64,000 nucleotides of DNA from Sphingomonas sp. PP-CE-1G-424 (GCF_004341085.1 NZ_SLXW01000002.1:744001-808000); one strand, 5' to 3'; positions 7,924 to 18,231 are shown, counted from the first letter of the stretch. Numbers and translations: made by a program. Notes: generated from the letters alone by a model not told the origin.

Positions 7924-9243
7924 ATGGCCGACACCAATCCTACACCCATGTCTTTGGCAATGCCTGCTGGCGCCACCGGCGTGTTGGTCCTCGCCAATGG
8001 CGACGTGATCTGGGGTCGCGGGTTCGGCGCAGAGGGCAGTGCGGTCGGCGAAGTGTGCTTCCACACCGCGATGACCGGCTATCAGGAGGTGCTGACCGAC
8101 CCGTCCTTCGCCGGGCAGATGATCTGCTTCACCTTCCCGCATATCGGCAATGTCGGCGCGAACCCCGACGACGTCGAGGCAGACGACCCGCACGCGCTCG
8201 GCATCATTGTCCGCGAGGACGTGACGCAGCCTTCGAGCTTTCGTGCGGTCGAGGGGCTGGATGGCTGGATGAAGCGGCATGCGCGGATCGGGCTGTCGGG
8301 GGTGGACACGCGCGCGCTGACGCGGCGGATCCGGGTTGCGGGCGCGCCTAACGGCGTGATCGCGCATTCGGCGAGCGGCGAGTTCGACGTGGCGGCGTTG
8401 CTGGCGATGGCGCGGGCATGGCCGGGGCTGGAGGGCATGGACCTCGCCAAGGACGTGTCGACCGAGATGCATTATGGCTGGGGTGAGGATGCGCCCGGCG
8501 GTGTCTGGAAGCTTGGCTTCGGCTACGGGGACAGCGCGCAAGCAGGAGAGGGTGCTTCTGCTCCCCTCCCGCTTGCGGGAGGGGGCGGGGGAGGGGCTGA
8601 CCAACCAGCGCCGACCCCGCCGGAGGCCATGCCCTCCCCCAACCCCTCCCGCTCCGCGGAAGGGGAGCAGAAGGCTCGCCCGCACGTCGTCGCGATCGAT
8701 TACGGTTCGAAGCGCAACATCTTCCGCAACCTCGTCGAGGCGGGCGCGAGGGTTTCCGTCGTAAGCGCCACCGCCAGCTTCGACGACGTGATGGCGCTCG
8801 CCCCCGACGGCATCTTCCTGTCGAACGGCCCCGGCGACCCTGCCGCGACTGCCGACTACGCCGTCCCGGTGATCCGCAAGCTGCTGGAGACGGGCAAGCC
8901 GCTGTTCGGCATCTGCCTCGGCCATCAGTTGCTCGGCCTCGCGGTCGGCGCGACCACGACCAAGATGTTCCAGGGCCACCGCGGCGCCAACCACCCGGTC
9001 AAGCGCCTGTCCGACGGCGCGGTCGAGATCACCAGCATGAACCACGGCTTCGCGGTCGAGCGCGACAGCCTGCCGGCCAACGTCCGCGAGACGCATGTGT
9101 CGCTGTTCGACGGGTCGAACGCAGGGCTGGAACTGACCGATCGGAACGCGTTCAGCGTGCAGTATCACCCGGAAGCTAGCCCGGGGCCGCAGGACAGCCT
9201 GTATCTGTTTGCGCGATTTGTAGGCGGCTTGCGCAGTGAGTAG
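7924..9243 (+). CDS. carA: Carbamoyl-phosphate synthase small subunit, with an in-frame repeat insertion
   Basis: CarA hydrolyses glutamine and passes ammonia to CarB, giving carbamoyl phosphate for arginine and pyrimidine synthesis. The N-terminal domain (to about residue 205) has GYQEVLTDPSFAGQMI. The class I amidotransferase domain (about 255-430) has the nucleophile Cys331 in FGICLGHQLLG and the His415/Glu417 pair in YHPEASPGP. Between them, residues ~211-251 are a Pro/Gly-rich segment encoded by a palindromic repeat. The resulting 439 residues are about 40 more than is usual. I chose ATG at 7924 because AAAGAGAG lies at 7904-7911; a GTG at 7912 would directly abut it. The enzyme is probably functional, since both domains are intact. 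Confidence 0.95.
   Translation: MADTNPTPMSLAMPAGATGVLVLANGDVIWGRGFGAEGSAVGEVCFHTAMTGYQEVLTDPSFAGQMICFTFPHIGNVGANPDDVEADDPHALGIIVREDVTQPSSFRAVEGLDGWMKRHARIGLSGVDTRALTRRIRVAGAPNGVIAHSASGEFDVAALLAMARAWPGLEGMDLAKDVSTEMHYGWGEDAPGGVWKLGFGYGDSAQAGEGASAPLPLAGGGGGGADQPAPTPPEAMPSPNPSRSAEGEQKARPHVVAIDYGSKRNIFRNLVEAGARVSVVSATASFDDVMALAPDGIFLSNGPGDPAATADYAVPVIRKLLETGKPLFGICLGHQLLGLAVGATTTKMFQGHRGANHPVKRLSDGAVEITSMNHGFAVERDSLPANVRETHVSLFDGSNAGLELTDRNAFSVQYHPEASPGPQDSLYLFARFVGGLRSE
8553..8675. repeat. Palindromic element inserted in frame in carA
   Basis: Left arm (about 8556-8598) and right arm (about 8630-8673) are inverted copies that start cttctgctcccct and end aggggagcagaag. Each arm is itself a small palindrome (ccctcccgcttgcgggaggg in the left arm). 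It has no stop in the carA frame and lies exactly in the linker between the two CarA domains. A similar core occurs at 7280-7306. Confidence 0.85.
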
Positions 9244-9808
9244 CAGATCGCCGCATCAAACTCAGCGTGACGTTTTGCATGTGCTATTTGATCGCGCAAC
9301 AAAAGGTCATCGGACTGATCCCAGTTTAACGCGCCCGAGAATAAGCGAGCTTCTTAGCGATGTCAGCAAGGTAAAGCTTTCTCCTGCCGTGCTTCAAATT
9401 CATCTCGATGACCTTCTCTCTCAGGGACTAGTTGGTGCACCAAAGAGAGGAGTGCGCGACAGGTTTCAGATAACCTCGCAGGGCATCCAGATTATGGATG
9501 CGGAAATTGCGGCGACGCCAAGCTCGATCAACTCCGAGTCATGGACCGGGTCGCTTGATAGAACGAGCATCACCGACTCCAAGCGCGTCGAAATTATCAA
9601 AAGAATAAAGAACTTGCAGGCTGTGGTCGAGGATTCCGATCTTACGAACTCAGAAAAATCTCAGGCAGGTGCCTTGATTGCTGCATCGATAACGATGGCC
9701 GAAGCGCCAAGCCCTCCTTGGGAATCAATCAAAGAGCTGATGATATTAATCGCAAGTATATCGACGGTTCTTACGCTTGCTCTCGAAATTGCAAAGATGA
9801 TTAGTTAG
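9236..9808 (+). CDS. Uncharacterised HTH/membrane protein wedged between carA and carB
   Basis: I do not recognise the family. The first ~90 residues look like a winged helix domain: VLHVLFDRATKG, PRISELLSDVSK, SPAVLQIHLDDLLSQGLV, then a wing-like RGVRDRFQITSQGIQIMD. Residues ~110-150 are helical and charged. The end (LMILIASISTVLTLALEIAK) is a probable membrane span. The GTG start overlaps the carA stop by 8 bases, after AGGCGG. The TAG stop directly abuts the carB ATG. Composition is much more AT-rich than carA or carB, so it looks like a late insertion into the operon. It may be a membrane-tied regulator; this is inference. Confidence 0.7.
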   Translation: MSSRSPHQTQRDVLHVLFDRATKGHRTDPSLTRPRISELLSDVSKVKLSPAVLQIHLDDLLSQGLVGAPKRGVRDRFQITSQGIQIMDAEIAATPSSINSESWTGSLDRTSITDSKRVEIIKRIKNLQAVVEDSDLTNSEKSQAGALIAASITMAEAPSPPWESIKELMILIASISTVLTLALEIAKMIS

Positions 9809-12800
9809 ATGCCAAAACGCACCGACATCTCCTCGATCCTCGTCATCGGCGCAGGACCCATCGTCATCGGCCAGGCGTGCGAGTTCGATTATTCGGGCAC
9901 GCAGGCGATCAAGGCGTTGAAGGAGGAGGGCTATCGTATCGTCCTCGTCAATTCGAACCCCGCCACGATCATGACCGATCCCGAGCTGGCCGACGCGACC
10001 TATGTCGAGCCGATCACGCCCGCGATCGTCGCCAAGATCATCGAGAAGGAGCGGCCTGACGCGATCCTGCCGACGATGGGCGGGCAGACCGCGCTGAATA
10101 CTGCGCTCGCGCTGTTCCATGACGGGACGCTGGAGAAGTTCGGCGTGACGATGATCGGCGCGGATGCCGATGCGATCGACATGGCGGAGGACCGGCTGAA
10201 GTTCCGCGACGCGATGGACCGGATCGGGCTGGAAAGCGCGCGCTCGGCGATCGCCCACACTGTCGAGGAAGCCTTGGAAGGCCTTGAGAAGACGGGGCTT
10301 CCGTCGATCATCCGGCCGAGCTTCACGATGGGCGGCTCGGGCGGCGGCATCGCGTATAACCGCGAGGAATTCATCGCGATCGTCCGCAACGGGCTCGATC
10401 TGTCGCCGACCACCGAGGTGCTGATCGAGGAATCGCTGCTCGGCTGGAAAGAATACGAGATGGAGGTGGTGCGCGATCGCAACGACAACGCGATCATCAT
10501 CTGCTCGATCGAGAACGTCGATCCGATGGGCGTCCACACCGGCGACTCGATCACGGTCGCGCCGGCGCTGACGCTGACCGACAAGGAATACCAGATCATG
10601 CGCAACGCATCGATCGCGGTGTTGCGCGAAATCGGTGTCGAAACAGGCGGTTCGAACGTCCAGTTCGCGGTCAATCCGAAGGACGGCCGGCTGGTCGTCA
10701 TCGAGATGAATCCGCGTGTTTCGCGCTCGTCCGCGCTGGCGTCGAAGGCGACCGGCTTCCCGATCGCGAAGGTCGCGGCGAAGCTGGCGGTTGGCTATAC
10801 GCTCGACGAGATCGAGAACGACATCACCGGGGCTACGCCCGCCGCGTTCGAGCCGACGATCGATTACGTCGTGACCAAGATCCCGCGGTTCGCGTTCGAG
10901 AAGTTCAAGGGCGCGTCGAATACGCTCGGCACCGCGATGAAGTCGGTCGGCGAAGTGATGGCGATCGGTCGCAACATCCACGAATCGATGCAGAAGGCAT
11001 TGCGTGGGCTCGAGACGGGCTTGTCGGGCTTCAACCAGGTCGATCATCTGGTCGGTGCACCGCGCGCGGAAATCGAGGCGGCGCTGGCCGTCGCGACGCC
11101 GGACCGGTTGCTGGTGGCGGCGCAGGCGTTGCGCGAGGGCTTCACGGTCGCCGAGGTGCATGCGATCGCCAAGTATGATCCGTGGTTCCTGGAGCGGATC
11201 GCCGAGATCATCGCGGCCGAGGCCGAGGTGATGAAGGACGGCCTGCCGATCGACGCGCCTGGTATGCGCCGCCTCAAGAGCATGGGGTTCAGCGACAAGC
11301 GGCTCGCGTGGCTGGCGCTGCAATCCGCCAATCTGCGCGGCATGAACCGCGGGATCGCGCGCGGCTCGGGGCTGATCCACGAGGTCGTGAAGGCGATGAC
11401 CGGTGGCGTGACCGAGGAGGAGGTGCGCCAGCATCGCCTGAAGCTCGGCGTGCGGCCGGTGTTCAAGCGGATCGATACGTGCGCGGCCGAATTCGATGCG
11501 AAGACGCCGTATATGTATTCGACCTACGAGGCGCCGAGCTTTGGCGATCCCGAGAACGAGTCCGAGCCGACCGATCGCAAGAAGATCGTGATCCTGGGCG
11601 GCGGGCCGAACCGGATCGGGCAGGGGATCGAGTTCGATTATTGCTGCTGCCACGCGTGCTTCGCGCTGGCGGATGCGGGCTATGAGACGATCATGGTCAA
11701 CTGCAACCCGGAGACGGTGTCGACCGATTACGACACTAGCGACCGGCTGTATTTCGAGCCGCTGACCGCCGAGGACGTGCTGGAGATCCTGCATGTCGAG
11801 CAGCAGAACGGCACGCTGGTGGGCGTGATCGTGCAGTTCGGTGGGCAGACGCCGCTGAACCTTGCGCGTGCGCTGGAGGCTGCGGGCATTCCGATCTTGG
11901 GGACGACGCCGGACGCGATCGATCTGGCGGAGGACCGCGAGCGGTTCGCGGCGCTGATCACCAAGCTCGGGTTGCTGCAGCCGGCGAATGGCCTGGCGCG
12001 GAGCCGGGACGAGGCGGTCGCGGCGGCAGAGCGGATCGGCTATCCGGTGCTGATGCGGCCTTCGTATGTGCTCGGCGGGCGGGCGATGGAGATCGTCGAT
12101 ACGATCGGGCAGCTCGAGCATTATATCGCGACCGCGGTGCAGGTGTCGGGCGACTCGCCGGTGCTGATCGACCAGTATCTGCGCGATGCGATCGAGGTCG
12201 ATGTCGACGCGATCTGCGACGGCACCGACGTGGTGGTCGCGGGCGTGTTGCAGCATATCGAGGAGGCGGGCGTCCATTCGGGCGACTCGGCTTGCTCGAT
12301 CCCGCCTTACTCGCTGTCGGCGGAGATCATCGCCGAGATCGAGCGGCAGACGGTGGCGCTCGCGCATGCCTTGTCGGTCGTCGGCCTGATGAACATCCAG
12401 TTCGCGGTGAAGGACGGCCTGGTCTACCTCATCGAGGTCAACCCGCGTGCATCGCGCACCGTGCCGTTCGTCGCCAAGGCGATCGGTGCGCCGATCGCCA
12501 AGATCGCCGCGCGTGTCATGGCGGGCGAGAAGCTGGTCAATTTGCCAAAGATCGACCGGCATATCGACTATTATGCGGTGAAGGAGGCGGTGTTCCCCTT
12601 CAACAAATTCCCCGGCGTCGATCCGGTGCTGTCACCGGAAATGAAGTCGACCGGCGAAGTCATGGGAATCGATCCCGATTTCACCATCGCGTTTGCGAAG
12701 GCTCAGCTTGGCGCGGGGACGATCCTGCCGACCAAGGGCAATGTCTTCGTCAGCGTGAAGGACGGGGACAAGGCGATGATCGTCGAGGCGGTGAAGGCGT

Positions 12801-13141
12801 TGGTCGACACCGGTTTCTCGATCGTCGCGACGGGTGGGACGGCGGATCATCTCGCACTTGCCGGCTTGCCGGTCGAGAAGGTCAACAAGGTGGCCCAGGG
12901 TCGGCCGCATATCGTCGACCGGATCAAGGACGGCGATATCGCGCTGATCTTCAACACCACCGAGGGGTGGCAGAGCCTGAAGGACTCGCAGCCGATCCGC
13001 GCTTCCGCGCTGGGACAACGCATTCCGTACTTCACGACCGCGCCCGCTTCGCTCGAAGCGGCGAAGGCGATTGCCAAGCTTTCGACGCACAGCCTTGAAG
13101 TACGGCCGCTGCAATCCTATTATTCTCAGTCGCACGACTGA
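9809..13141 (+). CDS. carB: Carbamoyl-phosphate synthase large subunit
   Basis: CarB makes carbamoyl phosphate from bicarbonate, two ATP and the ammonia delivered by CarA. The 1110-residue protein has the two homologous ATP-grasp halves. The first opens [21 protein letters not shown], and the second, near residue 590, has [21 protein letters not shown]. Substrate-binding motifs such as [11 protein letters not shown] and [13 protein letters not shown] are present in each half. An MGS-like allosteric domain covers about the last 150 residues ([20 protein letters not shown]). The start abuts the stop of the inserted gene and has only a weak ribosome site, so carB is probably translated by coupling. 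Confidence 0.97.
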   Translation: MPKRTDISSILVIGAGPIVIGQACEFDYSGTQAIKALKEEGYRIVLVNSNPATIMTDPELADATYVEPITPAIVAKIIEKERPDAILPTMGGQTALNTALALFHDGTLEKFGVTMIGADADAIDMAEDRLKFRDAMDRIGLESARSAIAHTVEEALEGLEKTGLPSIIRPSFTMGGSGGGIAYNREEFIAIVRNGLDLSPTTEVLIEESLLGWKEYEMEVVRDRNDNAIIICSIENVDPMGVHTGDSITVAPALTLTDKEYQIMRNASIAVLREIGVETGGSNVQFAVNPKDGRLVVIEMNPRVSRSSALASKATGFPIAKVAAKLAVGYTLDEIENDITGATPAAFEPTIDYVVTKIPRFAFEKFKGASNTLGTAMKSVGEVMAIGRNIHESMQKALRGLETGLSGFNQVDHLVGAPRAEIEAALAVATPDRLLVAAQALREGFTVAEVHAIAKYDPWFLERIAEIIAAEAEVMKDGLPIDAPGMRRLKSMGFSDKRLAWLALQSANLRGMNRGIARGSGLIHEVVKAMTGGVTEEEVRQHRLKLGVRPVFKRIDTCAAEFDAKTPYMYSTYEAPSFGDPENESEPTDRKKIVILGGGPNRIGQGIEFDYCCCHACFALADAGYETIMVNCNPETVSTDYDTSDRLYFEPLTAEDVLEILHVEQQNGTLVGVIVQFGGQTPLNLARALEAAGIPILGTTPDAIDLAEDRERFAALITKLGLLQPANGLARSRDEAVAAAERIGYPVLMRPSYVLGGRAMEIVDTIGQLEHYIATAVQVSGDSPVLIDQYLRDAIEVDVDAICDGTDVVVAGVLQHIEEAGVHSGDSACSIPPYSLSAEIIAEIERQTVALAHALSVVGLMNIQFAVKDGLVYLIEVNPRASRTVPFVAKAIGAPIAKIAARVMAGEKLVNLPKIDRHIDYYAVKEAVFPFNKFPGVDPVLSPEMKSTGEVMGIDPDFTIAFAKAQLGAGTILPTKGNVFVSVKDGDKAMIVEAVKALVDTGFSIVATGGTADHLALAGLPVEKVNKVAQGRPHIVDRIKDGDIALIFNTTEGWQSLKDSQPIRASALGQRIPYFTTAPASLEAAKAIAKLSTHSLEVRPLQSYYSQSHD

Positions 13142-13216
13142 TCCCGACATGAGAATGATGTGTGGGCGGGGCTGGTACAGGGCCTCGCGCGGGGAAATGG
13201 ATTTGGGGACGAGATG

Positions 13217-13693
13217 ATGGCGACCGTCGAAAAGATGCCGATGCTGCAGGAAGGCTATGAGACGCTGAGCGCGGATCTGAAGCGCCTGAAAGCCGAACGT
13301 CCGACGATCGTCGACGCGATCGAAGAGGCGCGCGCGCACGGCGACCTGAGCGAGAACGCGGAATATCATGCCGCGAAGGAGCGTCAGGGCCAGGTCGAGG
13401 CATCGATCTCGGACATCGAGGACAAGCTGAGCCGCGCGCAGATCATCGACCCGAAGGACCTGTCGGGCGACAAGGTCGTGTTCGGCGCGACGGTGACGTT
13501 GCTCGACGAGAACGACAAGCCGGTGAAGTATCAGATCGTCGGCCAGACCGAGGCTAACGCCAAGACCGGGCGGATCTCGTACAACTCGCCGCTGGGACGC
13601 GGGCTGATCGGGCGGAAACTCGACGAAGAGGTTGAGGTCACGGTGCCGGCCGGCGAGCGTTACTACGTCGTCTCCAAGATCGAGTTCATCTGA
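13217..13693 (+). CDS. greA: Transcript cleavage factor GreA
   Basis: GreA rescues backtracked RNA polymerase by stimulating cleavage of the nascent RNA. The 158 residues have the N-terminal coiled coil with the acidic tip [17 protein letters not shown], and the C-terminal FKBP-like domain with [21 protein letters not shown]. Two ATGs in a row (13214, 13217) follow GGGGAC; the second gives the usual [10 protein letters not shown]. It lies 75 bases after carB on the same strand and is often found next to it in this group. Confidence 0.96.
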   Translation: MATVEKMPMLQEGYETLSADLKRLKAERPTIVDAIEEARAHGDLSENAEYHAAKERQGQVEASISDIEDKLSRAQIIDPKDLSGDKVVFGATVTLLDENDKPVKYQIVGQTEANAKTGRISYNSPLGRGLIGRKLDEEVEVTVPAGERYYVVSKIEFI

Positions 13694-13698
13694 GCCTT

Positions 13699-14349
13699 AT
13701 GCAATTCTTCGAGACGCGGGCGACGGCGATCATCACGATCGTGACTGTCATCGTCTCGGGATTTCTGGTGCTGAGCGGGTCGCTTGGCTACTGGGCGGTG
13801 AACGCCGGGTTCATTCCGTTGCGGATGACCGATCTCGGTATTCCGAGCGAGCATATGTTCGTGGTGCCGTCTTGGGCGACTCCGCTGACCGCGACGTTGA
13901 TCCACGGCGGGTGGGCGCACATCGCGCTTAACCTCGTGATGCTGGTGTATTGCGGGCAGTTCGTCGAGAAGGCGCTGGGGACGGTCGGGTTGGTCGTTTT
14001 GTACGTGCTGGGCGCGTATGCGGCGGCGGCGGGGCATTGGGCGTTCGGGCCTGAGTCTACTGCGCCGATGATCGGCGCTTCGGGCGCGATTTCTGCTGTC
14101 GTTGGGGCTTATGCGCTGTTGTATGGCGAGCGGCGGGCGCAGGCGATCGGGCCGGTGCCGGCTGGGGTCGTGCATGTCGTTTGGCTGGCCGCGGCGTGGA
14201 TCGGGATCCAGTTGCTGATGGGGCTGGCCGGGTTTGGGGCTTCTGTTGGGGCTAGTGGACCGATTGCGATTGGCGCACATATCGGTGGGTTTTTGGCGGG
14301 GCTGGTGCTGGCCCGGCCGTTGTTGCTTTGGCATTACCGGGCTGCTTGA
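13699..14349 (+). CDS. Rhomboid family intramembrane serine protease
   Basis: Rhomboids cut substrate proteins inside the membrane. The 216-residue protein has about six hydrophobic segments, the HGGWAHIALNLVMLV motif, the catalytic Ser128 in GASGAIS and the partner His194 in AHIGGFLAG. It starts 5 bases after the greA stop, so it is probably cotranscribed. The substrate cannot be told from sequence. Codon use toward its end is somewhat less GC-biased than in greA. Confidence 0.92.
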   Translation: MQFFETRATAIITIVTVIVSGFLVLSGSLGYWAVNAGFIPLRMTDLGIPSEHMFVVPSWATPLTATLIHGGWAHIALNLVMLVYCGQFVEKALGTVGLVVLYVLGAYAAAAGHWAFGPESTAPMIGASGAISAVVGAYALLYGERRAQAIGPVPAGVVHVVWLAAAWIGIQLLMGLAGFGASVGASGPIAIGAHIGGFLAGLVLARPLLLWHYRAA

Positions 14350-14414
14350 AGGGCCTGTCCCTCACAGGCGTGTGCGCCGCGCCACGCGGATCCACGCCCA
14401 CGCCCCCGTCCACA

Positions 14415-14549
14415 CCGTTCGTCCCGAGTAGCTGCTGAGCTTGTCGAAGCGGCGTATCGAAGGACAGTTTGGTGGGCGGAACCTGTGCTTCGATACGAGC
14501 CCTCGATACGGCTCTTCGAGCCTACTCGGTCTCTACTCAGCACGAACGG
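14415..14549. repeat. Long imperfect inverted repeat with ccgttcg ends
   Basis: The element begins ccgttcgtcccgagtagctg and ends ctactcagcacgaacgg. Internal cgtatcgaagg and cttcgatacg segments pair. It has the look of a sphingomonad REPIN-type palindrome. Confidence 0.65.
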
Positions 14550-14651
14550 AAAGGGGTGCGGCGCCTTTGGCGGCTTTCCTTCTCCCGATCGGGAGAAGGA
14601 CGGAGCCCGTGACCTTACTAGAACCTGATTGTCGGCCAGGTATCGCCAAGC

Positions 14652-14749
14652 CGTCATCCCCGCGAAGGCGGAGATCCATGAACTGTATCGCTGCGATCAG
14701 GTCGCTACGTTAGCCAGTATGGGTTCCCGCCTCCGCGGGAATGACGGTG
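14652..14749. repeat. Inverted repeat with gtcatccccgcg ends
   Basis: The left arm gccgtcatccccgcgaaggc pairs with the right arm cctccgcgggaatgacgg. It shares the cccgcgaaggcgg core with 27-72 and 21588-21630. Confidence 0.7.
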
Positions 14750-14760
14750 GGTGGCGGCTG

Positions 14761-14988
14761 TTATGCTAGAGTCGCACCCAAGTTCGGTTCGAGCATGCGG
14801 TGCAGGTGCACGACAACGAACTTCATCTCGGCATCGTCGACTGTACGCTGCGCCGCAGCACGCCAGGCCTTCTCCGCGCTCGCATAGTCGGGGAATACGC
14901 CGACGAACTCGATCTTGCTCAGATCGTTGAAATCCAGGGTGCGCGGGTCGCTGACGCGGCCGCCGAATACGAGGTGGAGCTTGCTCAT
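14761..14988 (-). CDS. DUF4170 family small protein
   Basis: The 75-residue protein starts MSKLHLVFGGRVSDPRTLDF and has EFVGVFPDYASAEKAWRAAAQ and FVVVHLHRMLEP. These match my memory of the DUF4170 family of alphaproteobacteria, whose role is unknown. No signal or membrane segment is present. It is the last gene of the leftward envelope module, 65 bases after the glycine-zipper gene. A strong hairpin sits just before its ribosome site (AGGAAAG). Confidence 0.85.
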   Translation of the reverse strand: MSKLHLVFGGRVSDPRTLDFNDLSKIEFVGVFPDYASAEKAWRAAAQRTVDDAEMKFVVVHLHRMLEPNLGATLA

Positions 14989-15000
14989 GCGCTTGCTTTC

Positions 15001-15027
15001 CTAGGGAGGTGGTTGCCGCCTCCCTAG
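15001..15027 (-). promoter_or_regulatory. Hairpin between glycine-zipper gene and DUF4170 gene
   Basis: ctagggagg (15001-15009) and cctccctag (15019-15027) form a 9-bp stem. On the minus strand it lies after the upstream gene's stop, and its 3' arm touches the Shine-Dalgarno of the DUF4170 gene. With no T run it is more likely an RNA-stability or translation element than a terminator. Confidence 0.45.
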
Positions 15028-15052
15028 CGTGTTCGACCCGCGGTTTGAACCC

Positions 15053-15532
15053 TTAGACGGTAGGCTTTTGCGAAACCGCCTTCGCACCTGCGGTACCGGC
15101 CGTCGTGACCGCCTTGACGATACCCTCGAGCAAGCCCTTGGCCTGGTCGCGGGCATTGTCCTTGGTCAGGCCGAGTTCGCCAAGTTCCGAACGACCGGCG
15201 TCCTTCGCAGCGGCAGTCGCCGCCACGAGGGTTTCGCTGAGACGCTTGCCGACCGGGGCGAGCAGTTCCTTCTCACGCGCGGAACGCGGGAGCAGCGCGC
15301 CAGCGAGTGCGCCGACGGCCAGGCCGCCGACGAGGATGCCGAGCGGGTTGGATTCGAGGTTGTTGACGACGCGCTTGGTCTTCTCGCGCGAGACTTCGAG
15401 AACCTCGGAGGCCTTGTCGCCGGCATCGTGATAGACCTTCGATGCGGTCTCGCGGACGGTGTCGAGGCCTTCGCGCAGACGGCTCTCGGTCTCGTGGGCG
15501 GCTTCGTTGACAGTGGTCTTTGCGTCGGTCAT
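15053..15532 (-). CDS. DUF883/YqjD-like glycine-zipper protein
   Basis: The 159-residue protein begins MTDAKTTVNEAAHETESRL after an AAGGAC ribosome site. About 60 residues of charged amphipathic helix follow (ETASKVYHDAGDKASEVLEV). Then comes a Gly/Ala-rich hydrophobic stretch (PLGILVGGLAVGALAGALLP, about residues 65-84) and a second charged helical part. This plan is that of ElaB/YqjD-type inner-membrane proteins, some of which bind stationary-phase ribosomes. It sits 102 bases after the DUF3618 gene and may belong to the same stress transcript. Confidence 0.65.
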   Translation of the reverse strand: MTDAKTTVNEAAHETESRLREGLDTVRETASKVYHDAGDKASEVLEVSREKTKRVVNNLESNPLGILVGGLAVGALAGALLPRSAREKELLAPVGKRLSETLVAATAAAKDAGRSELGELGLTKDNARDQAKGLLEGIVKAVTTAGTAGAKAVSQKPTV

Positions 15533-15634
15533 GGAAATGTCCTTCTGGTGGCAAGCTGCTCGCCGTTCAATGCAATGAGGGTTCAACGCGAGCCGGGACT
15601 TCTAGGTTTCAATACGGAGACGCGGTCAGTTCGG

Positions 15635-15907
15635 TCACCGCCCGCGGCGGAAGAGTCCGACGATCCGGTGGCGCGCGAGGAACAGCCCGGCGACTGCGGC
15701 GAACCCCGCGGTCGGCCCTGGATTGCGCTTCACGGTCTCGACGCTGGCGCTGAGCGCGGCGGTGCCGGCATCGGCAACGTCGCGGCTGGCGTTCAGCGCG
15801 AGCTTCCGCGGATTGAGCCGGTCCTGCAACTGCCCGATCGTCATCATGACGCGCTGGCGGGCGAGGGCCGATTCGATCTCTGCGGCGGCGACTTTGGCGG
15901 ATGTCAT
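15635..15907 (-). CDS. DUF3618 family protein
   Basis: The 90-residue protein has the typical DUF3618 start, with AAAEIESALARQRVMMTIGQLQDRLNP and then a helical region. It ends in a short hydrophobic part with a very basic tail (LFLARHRIVGLFRRGR). Its ATG overlaps the stop of the holin-like gene by four bases (ATGA), so the two are coupled. The family's role is unknown. The position after YqjD- and YqjE-like genes parallels yqjK in E. coli, an inference from order and size. Confidence 0.75.
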   Translation of the reverse strand: MTSAKVAAAEIESALARQRVMMTIGQLQDRLNPRKLALNASRDVADAGTAALSASVETVKRNPGPTAGFAAVAGLFLARHRIVGLFRRGR

Positions 15908-16257
15908 GATACGGGCTCGCTCTTCGTCTGAAGCTTCGACTTGCCGATCATCGCCAGGATCGCCGCCACTGCAAGGACGGCCACCACGACGATGGCGGTC
16001 GCCCATCCTGGCCCCACCAGCGTCGCCACCGTCAAGATCGCACCGACCAGCAGTGCGATCAGCGCGGCGAGAGCCAGTACGCCGGCGACCGCGAAGAACA
16101 TCGCGGCCGACTTGTACGCGCTGGCGGTCTCACCGAACTTCGCCTTGTAGACAGCGACTTCCGCGGTCGCGAGGCTCTTCGTCTCGGTCGCCAGGCGACC
16201 GACGATCGACGCGATGCTCTCGTCCTCGCCGGTCGCGAACGTCAGTGGATCGACCAA
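15904..16257 (-). CDS. Phage-holin-III/YqjE-like membrane protein
   Basis: The 117-residue product has an amphipathic N-terminal part (SIASIVGRLATETKSLATAEVA) and two membrane hairpin segments (FFAVAGVLALAALIALLVG and ATAIVVVAVLAVAAILAMIG) before a short charged tail. This is the layout of the Phage_holin_3_6 / YqjE group, which despite the name is chromosomal in most bacteria. I chose a TTG start at 16257, 8 bases after GAAGG and just after the stop of the preceding gene. No ATG is available without overrunning that gene. Confidence 0.75.
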   Translation of the reverse strand: MVDPLTFATGEDESIASIVGRLATETKSLATAEVAVYKAKFGETASAYKSAAMFFAVAGVLALAALIALLVGAILTVATLVGPGWATAIVVVAVLAVAAILAMIGKSKLQTKSEPVS

Positions 16258-16261
16258 GACG

Positions 16262-16750
16262 TCAGACCTTCGAGTTGGCATCGACGCCCGACTGCACCAG
16301 TCGCGCGACGACGAAGCCGATGGCGGCTGCTGCACCCACCGCAATGGCAGGCGATTTCCGCACGAGTTCGCGCGCGTCGTCGAACAGCTCGTCGATGTCC
16401 TTCGCCTTCACCTGGTCGGCGAAACCCGAGACGCTGTCGGCGGCGCTGCGGGCATAGCCGCCATACTGAGACCCGAGCTTCTCATCGACCTGGCCGGCGG
16501 CGTCGGTCAGCAACTGGGCGACCTGCTCCAGGGCGCCGCTGGCACGTGCCTTGCCGTCCTCGGCGAAGGTGCGGACCTTGTCGGTCGCCTGCGCGGTGTA
16601 CTTGTTCGCACCGTCCTTGATCGCCTGCTTGGCATCGCCGGCCTTGGCCGAGACATCGCCGTTATCGATCGTCTTGCTGAGCTCGGTCCCGACCTCGTTC
16701 GCGGTCGTTTTCAGGTCGTTGACGGTGTCGTTTACGCTGGAGTCGGCCAT
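16262..16750 (-). CDS. YqjD/ElaB-like membrane-anchored protein
   Basis: The 162-residue protein starts MADSSVNDTVNDLKTTANEV after a good AAGGGA site. It is almost wholly amphipathic helix, rich in Ala, Asp and Lys (VRTFAEDGKARASGALEQVA, VKAKDIDELFDDARELV). It ends in one membrane segment (SPAIAVGAAAAIGFVVARLV) and a short tail. That is the YqjD/DUF883 plan, although the sequence is diverged. It is the first gene of the envelope module and has an EcfG-type promoter about 30-55 bases upstream, so expression in general stress is likely. Confidence 0.75.
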   Translation of the reverse strand: MADSSVNDTVNDLKTTANEVGTELSKTIDNGDVSAKAGDAKQAIKDGANKYTAQATDKVRTFAEDGKARASGALEQVAQLLTDAAGQVDEKLGSQYGGYARSAADSVSGFADQVKAKDIDELFDDARELVRKSPAIAVGAAAAIGFVVARLVQSGVDANSKV

Positions 16751-16780
16751 GACGGTCCCTTTCAGAATTGTTACGCCCTC

Positions 16781-16805
16781 AACACCGTCGTTGGAGCGCG
16801 GTTCC
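16781..16805 (-). promoter_or_regulatory. EcfG-type general-stress promoter of the YqjD-like module
   Basis: Minus strand: GGAAC (16805-16801), 17 bases, then GTT (16783-16781). This matches the GGAAC-N16/17-cGTT consensus of alphaproteobacterial EcfG sigma factors, except that the -10 base before GTT is G. Transcription would begin about 20-25 bases before the start codon at 16750. Confidence 0.65.
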
Positions 16806-16913
16806 CGAACCGTCGCGCGATTGCACGACACTATTCTCGGATGTCCGCGCGATTGCCCGATATGGCGTGAGACGATAGAGGCGGCGCGAACGACCCGGCA
16901 CCGGGATTTGTAG

Positions 16914-18206
<1,293 letters not shown>

Positions 18207-18231
18207 TAGGTTCGGAAACCGGAGGTTCGAC

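Larger units (their letters stand above)
14350..14760. other. Gene-free region of three palindromic repeats
   Basis: No gene is seen. The stretch contains an element at 14415-14549 with ends ccgttcg/cgaacgg, a perfect 22-base palindrome at 14578-14599 (ccttctcccga / tcgggagaagg), and an element at 14652-14749 with gtcatccccgcgaaggcgg-type ends. These separate the convergent rhomboid and DUF4170 genes. Confidence 0.7.

Noticed and set aside
9746..12562. A 938-codon open frame on the minus strand
   Set aside because: It is antisense to carB with His/Arg/Asp-rich translation typical of a GC-rich shadow; carB is unambiguous.
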